A DNA stretch of 64,000 nucleotides from Methylopila capsulata (lineage in GTDB: Bacteria; Pseudomonadota; Alphaproteobacteria; Rhizobiales; Methylopilaceae): NCBI RefSeq assembly GCF_016907975.1, contig NZ_JAFBCY010000001.1, positions 682,001 to 746,000 of the forward strand, given 5' to 3'. The notes under the pieces were generated by a model. The model was not told the origin of the DNA. It saw only the letters and a program-made list of their open reading frames with translations, and made no database searches. The position numbers and the translations under genes were made by a program. This document shows, piece by piece, positions 31,089-39,623 of this stretch (within the stretch, counting starts at the first letter, position 1; every line of letters starts with the position of its first letter).

Positions 31089-31556
31089 TCAGAAGTCGAC
31101 AAGCGGCGTCTCCGGCATGTAGCGGTCGAACAGTTCGGCGAAGGCGAGCCCCCGCGCGCCTTCGTACCAGCCTTCGAAGGCTTCGAGCGCCTGCAGCGTG
31201 GCGGCCCCCGCCTCTTCCGGCGGCAGCGCGCCCGTGCGGGCGTCGTGGATCGCGTCCGCCAGCGCCGTCAGCGCGTCCAGCACCGGCTTGCGGGCCTCGT
31301 CGATCTCCTCCCACTCAAGCTCGGCCGCCGCGGCCGCGCGCTGCGCGAGGTGGGACGCCTCGCGGTCCGGCGCCGCGACGTCGGCGTCGACGAGCGCCTT
31401 GAGGAAGGCATACCGGCGAAACGCGCGGCGCCGCGCGGTCTCGCGACGCGTGGTCTCCTCCGCCACGCTGGCGCGGAACCGCTTCTCCTCCGCGTCGGCC
31501 GCAAGCGCCGTCCGCTCGAGCGCGGCGAGGGCGTAAGGCCGGTCCAGACCGGTCAT
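31089..31556 (-). CDS. Unknown alpha-helical protein at the head of the selD group
   Basis: A 155-residue, almost fully helical, charged protein (LAALERTALAADAEEKRF, TTRRETARRRAFRRYAFLKA, EWEEIDEARKPVLDALTALA). No signal peptide or membrane segment. It lies 80 bases before the previous unknown gene on the same strand and is probably first in the transcript to selD and moeA. It ends the conserved chromosomal block: a copy of the selC 3' end and the mobile insert begin just beyond its start. No family recognised. Confidence 0.65.
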   Translation of the reverse strand: MTGLDRPYALAALERTALAADAEEKRFRASVAEETTRRETARRRAFRRYAFLKALVDADVAAPDREASHLAQRAAAAAELEWEEIDEARKPVLDALTALADAIHDARTGALPPEEAGAATLQALEAFEGWYEGARGLAFAELFDRYMPETPLVDF

Positions 31557-31597
31557 CGACTAGGGCCTCTCGTGGCTGCTGGTGGAAGAGAGTGGGA
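31557..31597. repeat. Left attachment-site copy: duplicated 3' end of tRNA-Sec
   Basis: 24 bases at 31574-31597 are identical to 33877-33900, which is the 3' end of selC (second half of the T-arm, acceptor strand and CCA) plus its flank. A CGACTAGGG block precedes both copies, with eight extra bases here. This fits the attL left by an element that integrated in the tRNA-Sec gene. Confidence 0.8.
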
Positions 31598-31692
31598 CGC
31601 GAAAAACTGCACCCTCAACTCCAAGAAAATCAAGCGTTTCAGCCCTGCCCGGTGACCGGCGGTATACACGGTTTATCACCCTCGGCCAAGCG

Positions 31693-32111
31693 CTACTCCT
31701 TCGGCTGGAAGGGACGATCCTCCCACCGATAGATGCTCACGCCCCGGAGCCCGCGCGGGTTTGCTTCTGCCCACGCCTTCACGGCGCAGTCGGGACCACG
31801 AGCTTGGTCTGCCCGGTGGGGTGGAAGCAGTTCTTGCCGCTTCTCATGTAAAAATCACCGGCACCCTCGATCCCAATCCGACCTCCCGGCCGGCGATCCC
31901 TGATCGTGGTGAGGACGTACTGAAGGGTGTGGTACTGCGTGTGTCTTACGGCCGCCAGTGAGCCCTCGGGCTCAGTCCTGTAGTAGCGTTCGATGTCCTC
32001 TGGTGTCTGATCGATGCAAGGGGAGAGCGGTCGGCTTTTCATGTGCTCGTCAAGTTCGCGACGCCTGATCTTCTCCTCCTCGGTGGACGGCCGAATGTAG
32101 GGAAGTTTCAT
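31693..32111 (-). pseudogene. Unknown small protein with probable frameshift
   Basis: An uninterrupted frame from ATG 32111 stops at 31779 (110 residues). It looks truncated: reading on with one base restored in the CCGAC run near 31794 gives about 28 more residues with good protein character (CAVKAWAEANPRG, SIYRWEDRPFQPKE) to a stop at 31693. The protein has a charged N-terminus (RPSTEEEKIRRRELDEHMKS), a central HTQYHTLQYVLTTIRD helix and a Cys-bearing end. It is divergent from the coiled-coil gene, with 81 bases between. No family recognised. A sequencing error is possible instead of a true frameshift. Confidence 0.5.
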
Positions 32112-32192
32112 CGTTCTTCGCTTTCTACAATCTTGGCGAGCGCCGCGGTCTGAGACTACCCTAATCCTCGCGGACAGGGCGAAGGGCGCATT

Positions 32193-32993
32193 ATGATCGA
32201 AACCATCATCGGGATCGTGTTCGCCGTAATCGGCATTGCAGTGGCGGTGCAAGCCAACAAAGAGCACATGGACGCCACCGGCGTTCCGATGCCGTATAGC
32301 AATGCCCAGCGCTGGATCAGGCGCAACGCGCGCAAGAAGGGCATCAGCGAGGATCAGGCCTACGCGACATGGCTCGCGTGGCATCAGAAGAACCGAGGCG
32401 TCACGCGGCATTCGGCCGGCCTCGCGCAGACGAGCACCACGGGCGTGACCGGGTACACGGCGAAAGAGCTTGCGAAGCTGCAACGCGATATGGCGGATCG
32501 CCGGCTGTCCGAGAGCGAGCTAAAGGCGCGGCGCGCGCAGGATGAAATTGAGCGGTGGCGGGAGGCGGGGAACCAGACCCGCATGCAGATTATCCGTGAG
32601 CAAAAAGAACGCGAAGCCCGAGAACTAGCTGAGCGGATCGCTAAGGCGCGCAAGGATGCTGAAGATCGGCTTCGCAAGCTGGGCTCCTCAGTGACGAAGC
32701 ACGTGGAGCAAGGGGAGCGACCCTCCCGAATAGAGGAACTTCGCACGAAGCTCGGCGTATCGTTCGCAAATGTTGACCAAGGGGAGAGAGAGTGGCGAGA
32801 GCGCCAAGCGCGGGAGCACGCCGGCCGCGAGGCGATGAGAAGGACCGATGCCGAAGATCGGCCTCGCGATCCTCCCGTAGCCAGCGAGCCCCAGGAGCCC
32901 GAGCAGCGGCGCTCCCGAATAGAGGAATTGCGCGCGAAGCTCGGGGTGTCGTTCGCGGACAACACTGGCGAGAGAGGTGCGCCGTGCATTTGA
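32193..32993 (+). CDS. Membrane-anchored coiled-coil protein with internal repeat, unknown
   Basis: A 266-residue protein. Residues 1-20 form one membrane helix or uncleaved anchor (MIETIIGIVFAVIGIAVAVQ). Residues 34-68 are a compact basic block (NAQRWIRRNARKKGISEDQA). Residues 90-165 are a long charged coiled coil. The motif SRIEELRTKLGVSFAN at 178-193 recurs as SRIEELRAKLGVSFAD at 241-256, and DAEDR occurs before each, so about 60 codons were duplicated. Codon use is less GC-biased than in the neighbouring chromosomal genes. It is cargo of the selC element; a phage-conferred or host-defence role is only a guess. Confidence 0.65.
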   Translation: MIETIIGIVFAVIGIAVAVQANKEHMDATGVPMPYSNAQRWIRRNARKKGISEDQAYATWLAWHQKNRGVTRHSAGLAQTSTTGVTGYTAKELAKLQRDMADRRLSESELKARRAQDEIERWREAGNQTRMQIIREQKEREARELAERIAKARKDAEDRLRKLGSSVTKHVEQGERPSRIEELRTKLGVSFANVDQGEREWRERQAREHAGREAMRRTDAEDRPRDPPVASEPQEPEQRRSRIEELRAKLGVSFADNTGERGAPCI

Positions 32994-33101
32994 TTTCGCG
33001 GCGTCGCCGGTCGCTCCCGCGCTTAACTTATCGGCCCTAGTAGATCATGACGCGGATCAACATGCTCTACTTTTTACTGATTTTTATTAGGGAATTATAG
33101 T

Positions 33102-33416
33102 ATGGTCACTAATATCTATATAGATATATTTTGGCAATGGGTGCCTTTTATCGCCCTTATATTGCTTTGGTTGGCAGGCTCGTTTCTGATCGGTCGCTCG
33201 AAATGGTCTAAATCAGATACCATAAGGAGCGAGCACGTATTTTCAGCGCGCGGCCTATTGTCATTAATATTGGTAATGTTGTGCGCTGCTAGTGTCTACG
33301 TATGGCTTTACCGCCCAGCGGAAGCTATTGACTACATTCAAATTTCGATGATTTTCGCATTTTTATCTATCGTCTATTTTTTGAATAGGTGGCTGTCGGG
33401 CTATAAGATTAAATAA
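33102..33416 (+). CDS. AT-rich small membrane protein, unknown
   Basis: A 104-residue protein with three predicted membrane helices (WVPFIALILLWLAGSFLIG; LLSLILVMLCAASVYVWLY; ISMIFAFLSIVYFLNRW) and a short basic loop with RSKWSKSDTIRSEH. AGGGA lies ten bases before ATG 33102. The DNA is the most AT-rich coding stretch of the window and uses codons such as ATA, TTA and AAA that the neighbours avoid, so it was recently acquired. Small membrane proteins of this kind in phage remnants include superinfection-exclusion factors, but nothing here proves that. Confidence 0.6.
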   Translation: MVTNIYIDIFWQWVPFIALILLWLAGSFLIGRSKWSKSDTIRSEHVFSARGLLSLILVMLCAASVYVWLYRPAEAIDYIQISMIFAFLSIVYFLNRWLSGYKIK

Positions 33417-33446
33417 TATTGTCAAAGTATCGAACGCTGTTGATGA

Positions 33447-33870
33447 TCAATAGGCATCGTCGGCGATCATGCCGCCGGGGCGTCGCTCCTGCATGTACCA
33501 ATCGGCGATTTCCGAGCGCAAGGCGTCGCGAACCATCTGTGCGGTCTGCTTGCCGAAAGCGGTGTCCTTCTTGGGTCGCCGGACGAAGACGGCATGGTGA
33601 AGTTGATATCCCCCATGTTGACGGTGCTGCCGCCGGCCTTCCCGCCCATCAGGCCCTTCGATCCGCACGGCCCACGTAGCCGCCGTCCGCGAACCTCGGG
33701 ACCATGCCCGAGTTGATCGCGTCGAGCATCGGCCGGTGCTCTTTCGTGGCCTGCGCGTTTACGACGAACTCGCCGTTGGACAGGCGGGCCATGATTTCGT
33801 CGGAGCGGGGGCCGCCGGGACCGGAGACGGAGCCGCCGGTGGCGAAGGCCGGCGTCTTGAAGGCTCAGCG
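33447..33870 (-). pseudogene. Remnant of a phage tail tape-measure protein (C-terminal part)
   Basis: Read leftward from 33870, the fragment AFATGGSVSGPGGPRSDEIM, then LSNGEFVVNAQATKEHRPML and MVPRFADGGYVG, is the familiar C-terminal region of lambda-family tail tape-measure proteins. It then shifts frame twice: through GGSTVNMGDINFTMPSSSGD and into TAFGKQTAQMVRDALRSEIA, ending IADDAY at 33447. The 5' part of the gene is missing and the fragment begins at the attachment site beside selC. It is non-functional and identifies the insert as phage-derived. Confidence 0.8.
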
Positions 33871-33882
33871 ACTAGGGGCTGC

Positions 33883-33978
33883 TGGTGGAAGAGAGTGGGA
33901 GTCGAACCCACCGGAGACCGGCTGACGGCCCCCTCCGGCTTTGAAGGCCGGCCGCCCCACCGGGGACGCTTCTCCTCC
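33883..33978 (-). tRNA. selC: tRNA-Sec (anticodon TCA)
   Basis: A 96-nt tRNA including encoded CCA. The acceptor stem has eight base pairs (GGAGGAGA with TCTCTTCC, one G-U), longer than in elongator tRNAs. The anticodon loop is CTTCAAA with UCA reading UGA. A long variable arm (GGGGCC...GGTCTCC) and a canonical T-arm (GTGGG TTCGACT CCCAC) follow. The overall sequence resembles E. coli selC closely. Its 5' end is nine bases after the selB stop, so it is probably co-transcribed with selA and selB. Its 3' end was the integration target of the adjacent element. Confidence 0.97.
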
Positions 33979-33987
33979 GTGACGCGT

Positions 33988-35943
33988 TCACGCCTCGCTT
34001 TGCTCCGTCACGTCCTTGCGGCGGAACAGGTCGCGGCGGCGGCGGTTGATGCGCCGTTCGTCGCCGCGGCGGATGGTGACGCCGTGGCGGTCGAAGAACT
34101 CGAGAATCTGTATGGCGACCTTGCGCCCGTTGTCGAGCCTGTCGCGGAAACGTGCGGCGGTGAGGACGCCCGCCGGGTCGTCGGCCGCGGCAGTCTCCGC
34201 CACGTCGACCATCTCGGCGGTCGTCTCGCGCAGGAAGAAGTGGTCGTGGGCGATCTCGTCCACGCGGCCGAGACGGCCGACGAGCTTGAGCACGCGGCGG
34301 ACGTCCGCCTCGCTCTCCCCAAGCTCCGCGCCGAGGTCGCGCACCCGCGGAGGGCGGAACCGCAGGTCGCCGGCGAGCCGCGGCGCGATCGCCTCCCACA
34401 ACTCGTCGTCGACGGGCGCGAGCCGGACGACGTGGCCCGGCAGCCGCGTCCAGGCGCCCTCCACCGCCACCGCGCCCGCGCGCTGAAGCGCGGCGAGCGC
34501 GGCGAGGAACGCCGGCGCCGGCAGCCGCGGCTCGGCCGCGAGGCGCAGCCGCTCCGCCCCCATGCCCTGCAGATCCGGATTGTCGGCGTGATAGGCCGCA
34601 AGGGTCTCGGCGACGGAGGCCGCGAAGGCGCGCCAGGCCTCGCCCGCCACGGCGACGGTTCGCCCCCTGCCCGCGGGCAGGCGCACGAGGCCGAGCCGCG
34701 CGACGACGGCCGCCATCTCTCCGGCGGGCGCGTTGCGGTCGCGGGCGAAGGCGTCGAGGTCGACGGCCTGCGGGGGCGCGGCGAGGAGGGCCGCGAGCGC
34801 ATGGCCGTGGTCGTCGTGGGCGAGCGCCTCCAGCTGCGCCGTCCGCTCCGGCGACCGCCGCCGCCGCGACGGCCCCCGCAGGTCCAGGATGCGCCCGCCG
34901 GCGATGGTGCGGGCGCCGCCGACGTCGCGCAGCACGAAACGGTCGAGGGCGATCGCGGCAAGCGGCCGGTCCAGGACCAGCTGCGCGCGCGCCGTCGCGC
35001 CCGGCGGAATGGCGTCGCCGTCGATCGGGACCACGCGGGCGGCGATCTCGGCCGCGCCGTGGTGCAGCCGCGCCGGGCTCCAGGCCACGAGCGGACGCGG
35101 CTCGGTCGACAGCAGGGTCAGCTCCACGTCGAGCCGATCGGTCGGCGCGTGCAGCTCCGCCGCCTGGACGACGTCGCCGCGAGACATCGCGTCCTTCGTC
35201 ACGCCGGGACCGACAAGGTTGAGCGCGCAGCGCTCGCCCGGCCGCCCCTCCTCCGCCGGCTGGTTCTGCGCGTGGATCGCGCGCACGCGCGCCTCCAGCC
35301 CCTGGGGCGAGACGACCACCGCGTCGCCCACCCGCACCACGCCGTCGCGCACGGCGCCGGTCACCACCGTGCCGGCGCCGGGCAGCGTGAAGCTGCGGTC
35401 GATCGACATGCGGAACCGGCCCGCCGCGGGCCGCTCGGGCGTCTCCGCGCGGGCCGCGTCCAACAGCGCGAGCAGCGACGCGATCCCCTCGCCCGTCACG
35501 GTCGAGACCGGGACCACGGCCGCGCCGTCCAGCCTCGTCCCCGACAGCAGCGCGGCGACCTCGATCTCGGCCTCGAGCCGGCGGTCGTCGTCGACGAGAT
35601 CGACCTTGGTGAGGGCCACGGCGCCGCGCGAGACGCCGAGCATGTCGACGATGGCGAGGTGCTCCCGGGTCTGCGGCATCGGTCCGTCGTCCGCCGCCAC
35701 CACCAGCAGCACGAAGTCGATCCCGCTGGCGCCCGCCAGCATGTTGCGGACGAAGCGCTCATGGCCGGGAACGTCCACGAAGCCGAGCGTCGCGCCGTCC
35801 GGCCGCGGCAGATAGGCGAAGCCGAGGTCGATGGAGATGCCGCGGGCCTTCTCCTCCTTCAGCCGGTCGGTGTCGACGCCGGTCAGCGCCCGCACCAGGG
35901 CCGACTTGCCGTGGTCGATGTGCCCGGCCGCGCCGACGATCAC
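33988..35943 (-). CDS. selB: Selenocysteine-specific elongation factor SelB
   Basis: A 651-residue translation factor that brings Sec-tRNA to UGA codons marked by a SECIS hairpin. The GTPase domain has [31 protein letters not shown] and TKVDLVD; EF-Tu-like beta domains follow ([20 protein letters not shown]); the C-terminal third consists of winged helices that bind the SECIS RNA ([20 protein letters not shown] at the end). It starts at GTG 35943, overlapping the stop of the Sel1-repeat gene by four bases; this start gives the [13 protein letters not shown]-terminus. Confidence 0.96.
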   Translation of the reverse strand: MIVGAAGHIDHGKSALVRALTGVDTDRLKEEKARGISIDLGFAYLPRPDGATLGFVDVPGHERFVRNMLAGASGIDFVLLVVAADDGPMPQTREHLAIVDMLGVSRGAVALTKVDLVDDDRRLEAEIEVAALLSGTRLDGAAVVPVSTVTGEGIASLLALLDAARAETPERPAAGRFRMSIDRSFTLPGAGTVVTGAVRDGVVRVGDAVVVSPQGLEARVRAIHAQNQPAEEGRPGERCALNLVGPGVTKDAMSRGDVVQAAELHAPTDRLDVELTLLSTEPRPLVAWSPARLHHGAAEIAARVVPIDGDAIPPGATARAQLVLDRPLAAIALDRFVLRDVGGARTIAGGRILDLRGPSRRRRSPERTAQLEALAHDDHGHALAALLAAPPQAVDLDAFARDRNAPAGEMAAVVARLGLVRLPAGRGRTVAVAGEAWRAFAASVAETLAAYHADNPDLQGMGAERLRLAAEPRLPAPAFLAALAALQRAGAVAVEGAWTRLPGHVVRLAPVDDELWEAIAPRLAGDLRFRPPRVRDLGAELGESEADVRRVLKLVGRLGRVDEIAHDHFFLRETTAEMVDVAETAAADDPAGVLTAARFRDRLDNGRKVAIQILEFFDRHGVTIRRGDERRINRRRRDLFRRKDVTEQSEA

Positions 35944-36740
35944 CTCGACGGCGCGTCCATGGGCGCGTGGGCGGAGGCCTCGGCCCGGCGGGCCTCGTCG
36001 TCGGTCAGGGCGGCGCGGACCGCGCCCAGGAAGGGCGTCGCCAATCCGCTGCCGCCGGCTTCGGCCCTGAGCAGCCAGCCGAGCGCCGCCGCGTCGTCCT
36101 TCGCCACACCCTGGCCGAGATGCAGCGCGGCCCCCAGCATCGCCTGCCCGTCCGCATCGCCCCGTCGGGCGGCCTCGGCCCACCAGCTGGCGGCCTCCGT
36201 CTTGTTGCGCTCCATCCCGAGCGCGTTGTTCGCCATCAGGCCGAGCCGCGTCATGGCGCTCGCCACGCCGTTCTCCGCCGCGGCCAGCGCCCAGTGGCGC
36301 GCTCCGGCGAGATCCTGCGGGGCGCCCTGCCCCTCCAGCAGCATCCAGCTCAGCATGTCCTGGGCTGCGGGGTCGTCCTGCTCGGCGGCCTGGCCGTAGA
36401 GCGCGAGCGCCGCGGCGTCGTCCTGGGGGACGCCCTCGCCCTTGAAGTGAAGGGCCGCGAGATTGCGCCGACCGACGGCGTCGCCCGCGCGCGCCGCCTT
36501 CGCGAACCACTCCGCCGCCGCCGCAGGATCGCGCGCCACGCCGAGCCCTTCCGCGTAGCAGGCGCCGAGATTGCTCTGCGCCCGCGCCACGCCCTCATCG
36601 GCCAGCACGCGCCAGAGGGCGACGGCCGCGCCATGGTCGTCGGCCTGCGCGGCCTCGAACGCCTGCGACAGGCGCTCCTCCACGGTCTTCGGCGGCGGCG
36701 GAGGCGCGAAACGCGCCTTGATGCGATCGATCCAGCTCAC
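35940..36740 (-). CDS. Sel1-repeat protein between selA and selB
   Basis: A 266-residue protein with about five Sel1-type (TPR-like) repeats from residue 35 to 220, for example [40 protein letters not shown] and [20 protein letters not shown]. The N-terminal 20 residues are basic and Pro-rich ([18 protein letters not shown]). No signal peptide, so cytoplasmic. It overlaps selA by four bases upstream and selB by four bases downstream, so it is translated together with both. Sel1 repeats mediate protein contacts. A role in assembling the selenocysteine machinery is inferred from position only. Confidence 0.85.
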   Translation of the reverse strand: MSWIDRIKARFAPPPPPKTVEERLSQAFEAAQADDHGAAVALWRVLADEGVARAQSNLGACYAEGLGVARDPAAAAEWFAKAARAGDAVGRRNLAALHFKGEGVPQDDAAALALYGQAAEQDDPAAQDMLSWMLLEGQGAPQDLAGARHWALAAAENGVASAMTRLGLMANNALGMERNKTEAASWWAEAARRGDADGQAMLGAALHLGQGVAKDDAAALGWLLRAEAGGSGLATPFLGAVRAALTDDEARRAEASAHAPMDAPSR

Positions 36741-38161
36741 GCGGCGGCTCCTTCTCGCGCTGAGGCGAGTTCCGCCAGCATGGCGTCGAACACGGCCTCG
36801 TCGTCGAGGCCACGCAGATCGAAGATCAGGCGATCGTCGGCGATGCGGCCGATCACAGGGACCGACAGCGCGCGAAACGCCGCCGCGAGCTCGGTCAGCG
36901 CCGAGCCGGCGCGCTTGCCCTCGCTCGCGGACACCGCGAGACCGCCGCTCGGGATCGCCGCGAGCGGCAGCGCGCCCGAACCGATCTGGCTCTCGGCGTC
37001 GACCACCGCGACCGCGAACGCGGGGCCGACCGCGCGCGCGAGCGCCGGCGCGAACCGCGCGGCGAGGGTCTTGAGCGCATCGGCGGGCCGCGTCAGCAGC
37101 GCGAGCGTGGGCAGCCGCCGCGCGAGACGGTCAGGATCGCGGTAGAGCTTCAGCGTGGCCTCGAGCGCGGCGAGCCGAAGCTTGTCCAGCCGCAGCGCGC
37201 GCTTCAGGTGGTTCTTCGCGAGCCGCTTCACGAGATCGGCCCGGCCGACGACGAGCCCGGCCTGAGGGCCGCCGAGCAGCTTGTCGCCGGAGAAGGTGAC
37301 GAGGTCGCCGCCGTCCGCCACCGCCTCTTGAACCGTGCGCTCGCGCTGCAGGCCGTAGGCCGAGAGGTCCACCAGCACGCCCGAGCCGAGGTCGTCGACC
37401 AGCGGCAGCTGGCGCTCGCGCGCCAGCGGCGCGAGCTCCTTCGCGGCGACCTCCTTGGTGAAGCCTTCCACGCGGTAGTTCGAGGGGTGGACCTTCATCA
37501 GCAGGGCGGTGTCGGGACCGATCGCCTCGGCATAGTCGGCAAGATGGGTGCGGTTGGTGGTTCCCACCTCGACCAGCCGACAGCCCGCGCGCGCCATGAT
37601 GGAGGGCATGCGGAAGGAGCCGCCGATCTCGATCAGCTCGCCGCGCGAGACGATCGTCTCCCGGCCTTCGCTCAGCGAGTTCAGCGTCAGCAGCACGGCG
37701 GCGGCGTTGTTGTTGACGGCGACGGCGTCCTCCGCTCCGGTCAACTCGCGCAGCAGCCCCCGCACGTGGTCGTCGCGCTCGCCGCGCTGGCCGGTGGCGA
37801 CGTCGAACTCGAGCGCGGTCGGGGAGCGCATGGCGGCGGTGACGGCGGCGATCGCCTCCTCGCTCAGCAGCGCGCGGCCGAGATTGGTGTGCAGCACCGT
37901 GCCCGTCAGGTTCAGCACGCGCCGCTGGCTCGGCGCGTCGTCCGCCTCCAGCCGCGCCGTCGCGACAATCGCGATCCGCTCCACGGACACGTCCACCGCC
38001 GCGCCCGCGAGCCAGGCGGACCGCGCCGCGGCGAGGCTCGCGCGGACCGCGGCGACCGTCGCCACGCGCCCGTAGCGCTCGATCGCGACGGCCGCCTGCG
38101 GCGCCGCGAGGACGCGGTCGACGGCGGGGAACGGCGGGCGGGCGGAAGGGCTGTCGTCCAT
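36737..38161 (-). CDS. selA: L-seryl-tRNA(Sec) selenium transferase
   Basis: A 474-residue PLP enzyme that converts Ser-tRNA-Sec to Sec-tRNA-Sec using selenophosphate. Seen: the N-terminal tRNA-binding part, NLTGTVLHTNLGRALLSEEA, VNNNAAAVLLTLN and the PLP Lys in FSGDKLLGGPQAGLVVGR. It is the first gene of the coupled selA - Sel1-repeat - selB - selC unit and follows fdhE by 27 bases, so the unit may extend back to fdhE. Confidence 0.96.
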   Translation of the reverse strand: MDDSPSARPPFPAVDRVLAAPQAAVAIERYGRVATVAAVRASLAAARSAWLAGAAVDVSVERIAIVATARLEADDAPSQRRVLNLTGTVLHTNLGRALLSEEAIAAVTAAMRSPTALEFDVATGQRGERDDHVRGLLRELTGAEDAVAVNNNAAAVLLTLNSLSEGRETIVSRGELIEIGGSFRMPSIMARAGCRLVEVGTTNRTHLADYAEAIGPDTALLMKVHPSNYRVEGFTKEVAAKELAPLARERQLPLVDDLGSGVLVDLSAYGLQRERTVQEAVADGGDLVTFSGDKLLGGPQAGLVVGRADLVKRLAKNHLKRALRLDKLRLAALEATLKLYRDPDRLARRLPTLALLTRPADALKTLAARFAPALARAVGPAFAVAVVDAESQIGSGALPLAAIPSGGLAVSASEGKRAGSALTELAAAFRALSVPVIGRIADDRLIFDLRGLDDEAVFDAMLAELASAREGAAA

Positions 38162-38188
38162 GCGGTCGGCGCGTCCTGACGGAATCGA

Positions 38189-39163
38189 TCAGTACCCCAG
38201 AAGATAGGGGTTGAACGCCGCCCGCGCCCAGCCCGCTTCCCGGACCTTAAGGTCAAGGCCCAACGTGGCGACGTCGTCCGCCACCGGATCCATCGCGGGA
38301 TCAAGATGTTGATGGAATATCTTCAGATAGAGCCCGCACGCGTCGCAACACTCGGCCTTGGCGGTCGCTTCGTCCTTGCGCGCCCGTCCGGTCGGGGCCT
38401 CGCCTTGCGCGTCGGCCAGCGTTTCGCCGTCCTCGGACAGTGCGTGGTACGAGATCTTGTCGGTCGCGTCGCAGGCCACGCATTTGATGCGGACGTGGTT
38501 CCAGAGCGTGCCGCAGAGGCTGCAGGCGACGTAGCGCGAACCGTGCGCGCTCGACCAGCCGACCACGAGGCTCGCGACCGGCGGGCCGCCACAGGCGGGG
38601 CAGGCGCCGACGCCGACCGACTGCAGCCGAGCGACGTCCAGACGGGACGCGAGCCGGGCGAAATGAACCTGCAGCGCGGCGGCGGCGAAGACATGTTCGG
38701 CCAGCGTCTCGAGCGAGGTCGCGGTCTCGATCACGTCCACCAGCAGGCGCTCCCGGAACGCCCGGTCGCCGTCGGCGATGCGCCGGCGGGCGGCGGCCGC
38801 CTGCTCCGGCATCGGCAGGGTGGCGACCGCAGCGACCAGCCGCTCCAGCGTCGCATGCGCCGCCTCGTCCACGTCGAAGCGCGCGCGGTCGATCGGCGGC
38901 ATGCCGAACTCGAAGGCGCGGTCGAGCGCGTCTCCCGCAGGCAGCTTCGGCTCCGGCAGATCGGCCGCGACGTCATGCTGCGCCCGCGCGATCCCGGCGA
39001 GGAACCGCAGGTAGGCGTCGAGCGGATGGCCCGGCGCCAGCGTCTCGAAACGCGCGACGCGGTCGGCGAACAGCCGCGCCAGATCGGGCGCGACCGCGAA
39101 GTCGGGCTTCGCGACCGCGCCGACGTCGATCGGCGTCGGTTCGATGGAGGCGGGACCGGCCAT
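38189..39163 (-). CDS. fdhE: Formate dehydrogenase accessory protein FdhE
   Basis: A 324-residue cytoplasmic protein required to make active respiratory formate dehydrogenases. Its rubredoxin-like metal part has four CxxC pairs: CPACGG, CSLCGTLWNHVRIKCVACD and CCDACGLYLKIFHQ. I start at ATG 39163; an upstream in-frame ATG at 39202 adds 13 residues without family character. It is placed between the selenocysteine genes and the enzyme genes. Confidence 0.92.
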   Translation of the reverse strand: MAGPASIEPTPIDVGAVAKPDFAVAPDLARLFADRVARFETLAPGHPLDAYLRFLAGIARAQHDVAADLPEPKLPAGDALDRAFEFGMPPIDRARFDVDEAAHATLERLVAAVATLPMPEQAAAARRRIADGDRAFRERLLVDVIETATSLETLAEHVFAAAALQVHFARLASRLDVARLQSVGVGACPACGGPPVASLVVGWSSAHGSRYVACSLCGTLWNHVRIKCVACDATDKISYHALSEDGETLADAQGEAPTGRARKDEATAKAECCDACGLYLKIFHQHLDPAMDPVADDVATLGLDLKVREAGWARAAFNPYLLGY

Positions 39164-39431
39164 GGGACACTCCGAAACGCAGGCGACAGGGGATGCTATC
39201 ACGCAGGGGGATTGGAAGAGGCGATCGTGCTCGGAGAGCAGGCTTCCGCGCCGGATCTCGCGGTCGACGCGTCGAGGCGGCCGAGCCCAGGACGCCGGGC
39301 CTCAGGCGCGACGTGCACCGCGCACGCATCAGCCATGCTTAGACGAAGGTTTAATACGGCGCACTGGTATGCCAAATACCAAGCATCGAGTTCACCGGAC
39401 GCGGCAAACGTCCCAAACCGAGGTGCAGACC

Positions 39432-39575
39432 ATGACCGCCATTCTCGTCGATACGTTCTCCGGCTCCGCCTTCGGCGGCTTCCTGTCCCGCTTCGTCAGC
39501 GAGTTCGAGGCCTTCTTCGAAGAGCAGGGCCGCGCGCTCTATCACGCCCATCGCGACTACCCGTTCGGTCTCTAA
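39432..39575 (+). CDS. Small unknown protein between fdhE and fdoI
   Basis: A 47-residue protein, the only plus-strand gene in the selenium/formate block apart from the mobile insert cargo. The helix FGGFLSRFVSEFEAFFEEQG is amphipathic; the end is ALYHAHRDYPFGL. GGTGCAG precedes the ATG as a weak ribosome-binding site. A perfect terminator hairpin follows 48 bases after the stop, which supports a real short transcript. No family recognised. Confidence 0.55.
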   Translation: MTAILVDTFSGSAFGGFLSRFVSEFEAFFEEQGRALYHAHRDYPFGL

Positions 39576-39623
39576 GCCGGACGTCACGTCCGCCGCTCAT
39601 CGTTGAGCGGCCCTGAGGCTTGA

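Larger units (their letters stand above)
31598..33876. mobile_element. Decayed 2.3-kb integrated element at selC
   Basis: The segment lies between the two copies of the selC 3' end, inside an otherwise continuous selenium gene block. Its base composition is lower in GC than the surroundings, clearly so at 33050-33420. It carries a broken tail tape-measure gene of lambda-like phages at the selC end and three genes of unknown function. No integrase, repressor or replication gene remains. The simplest reading is a prophage or satellite that inserted in tRNA-Sec and then lost most of its length. Confidence 0.75.

Noticed and set aside
31574-31597. Possible second tRNA-Sec gene
   Set aside because: Only the 3' end is present, with no acceptor 5' strand or anticodon arm; it is an attachment-site copy.
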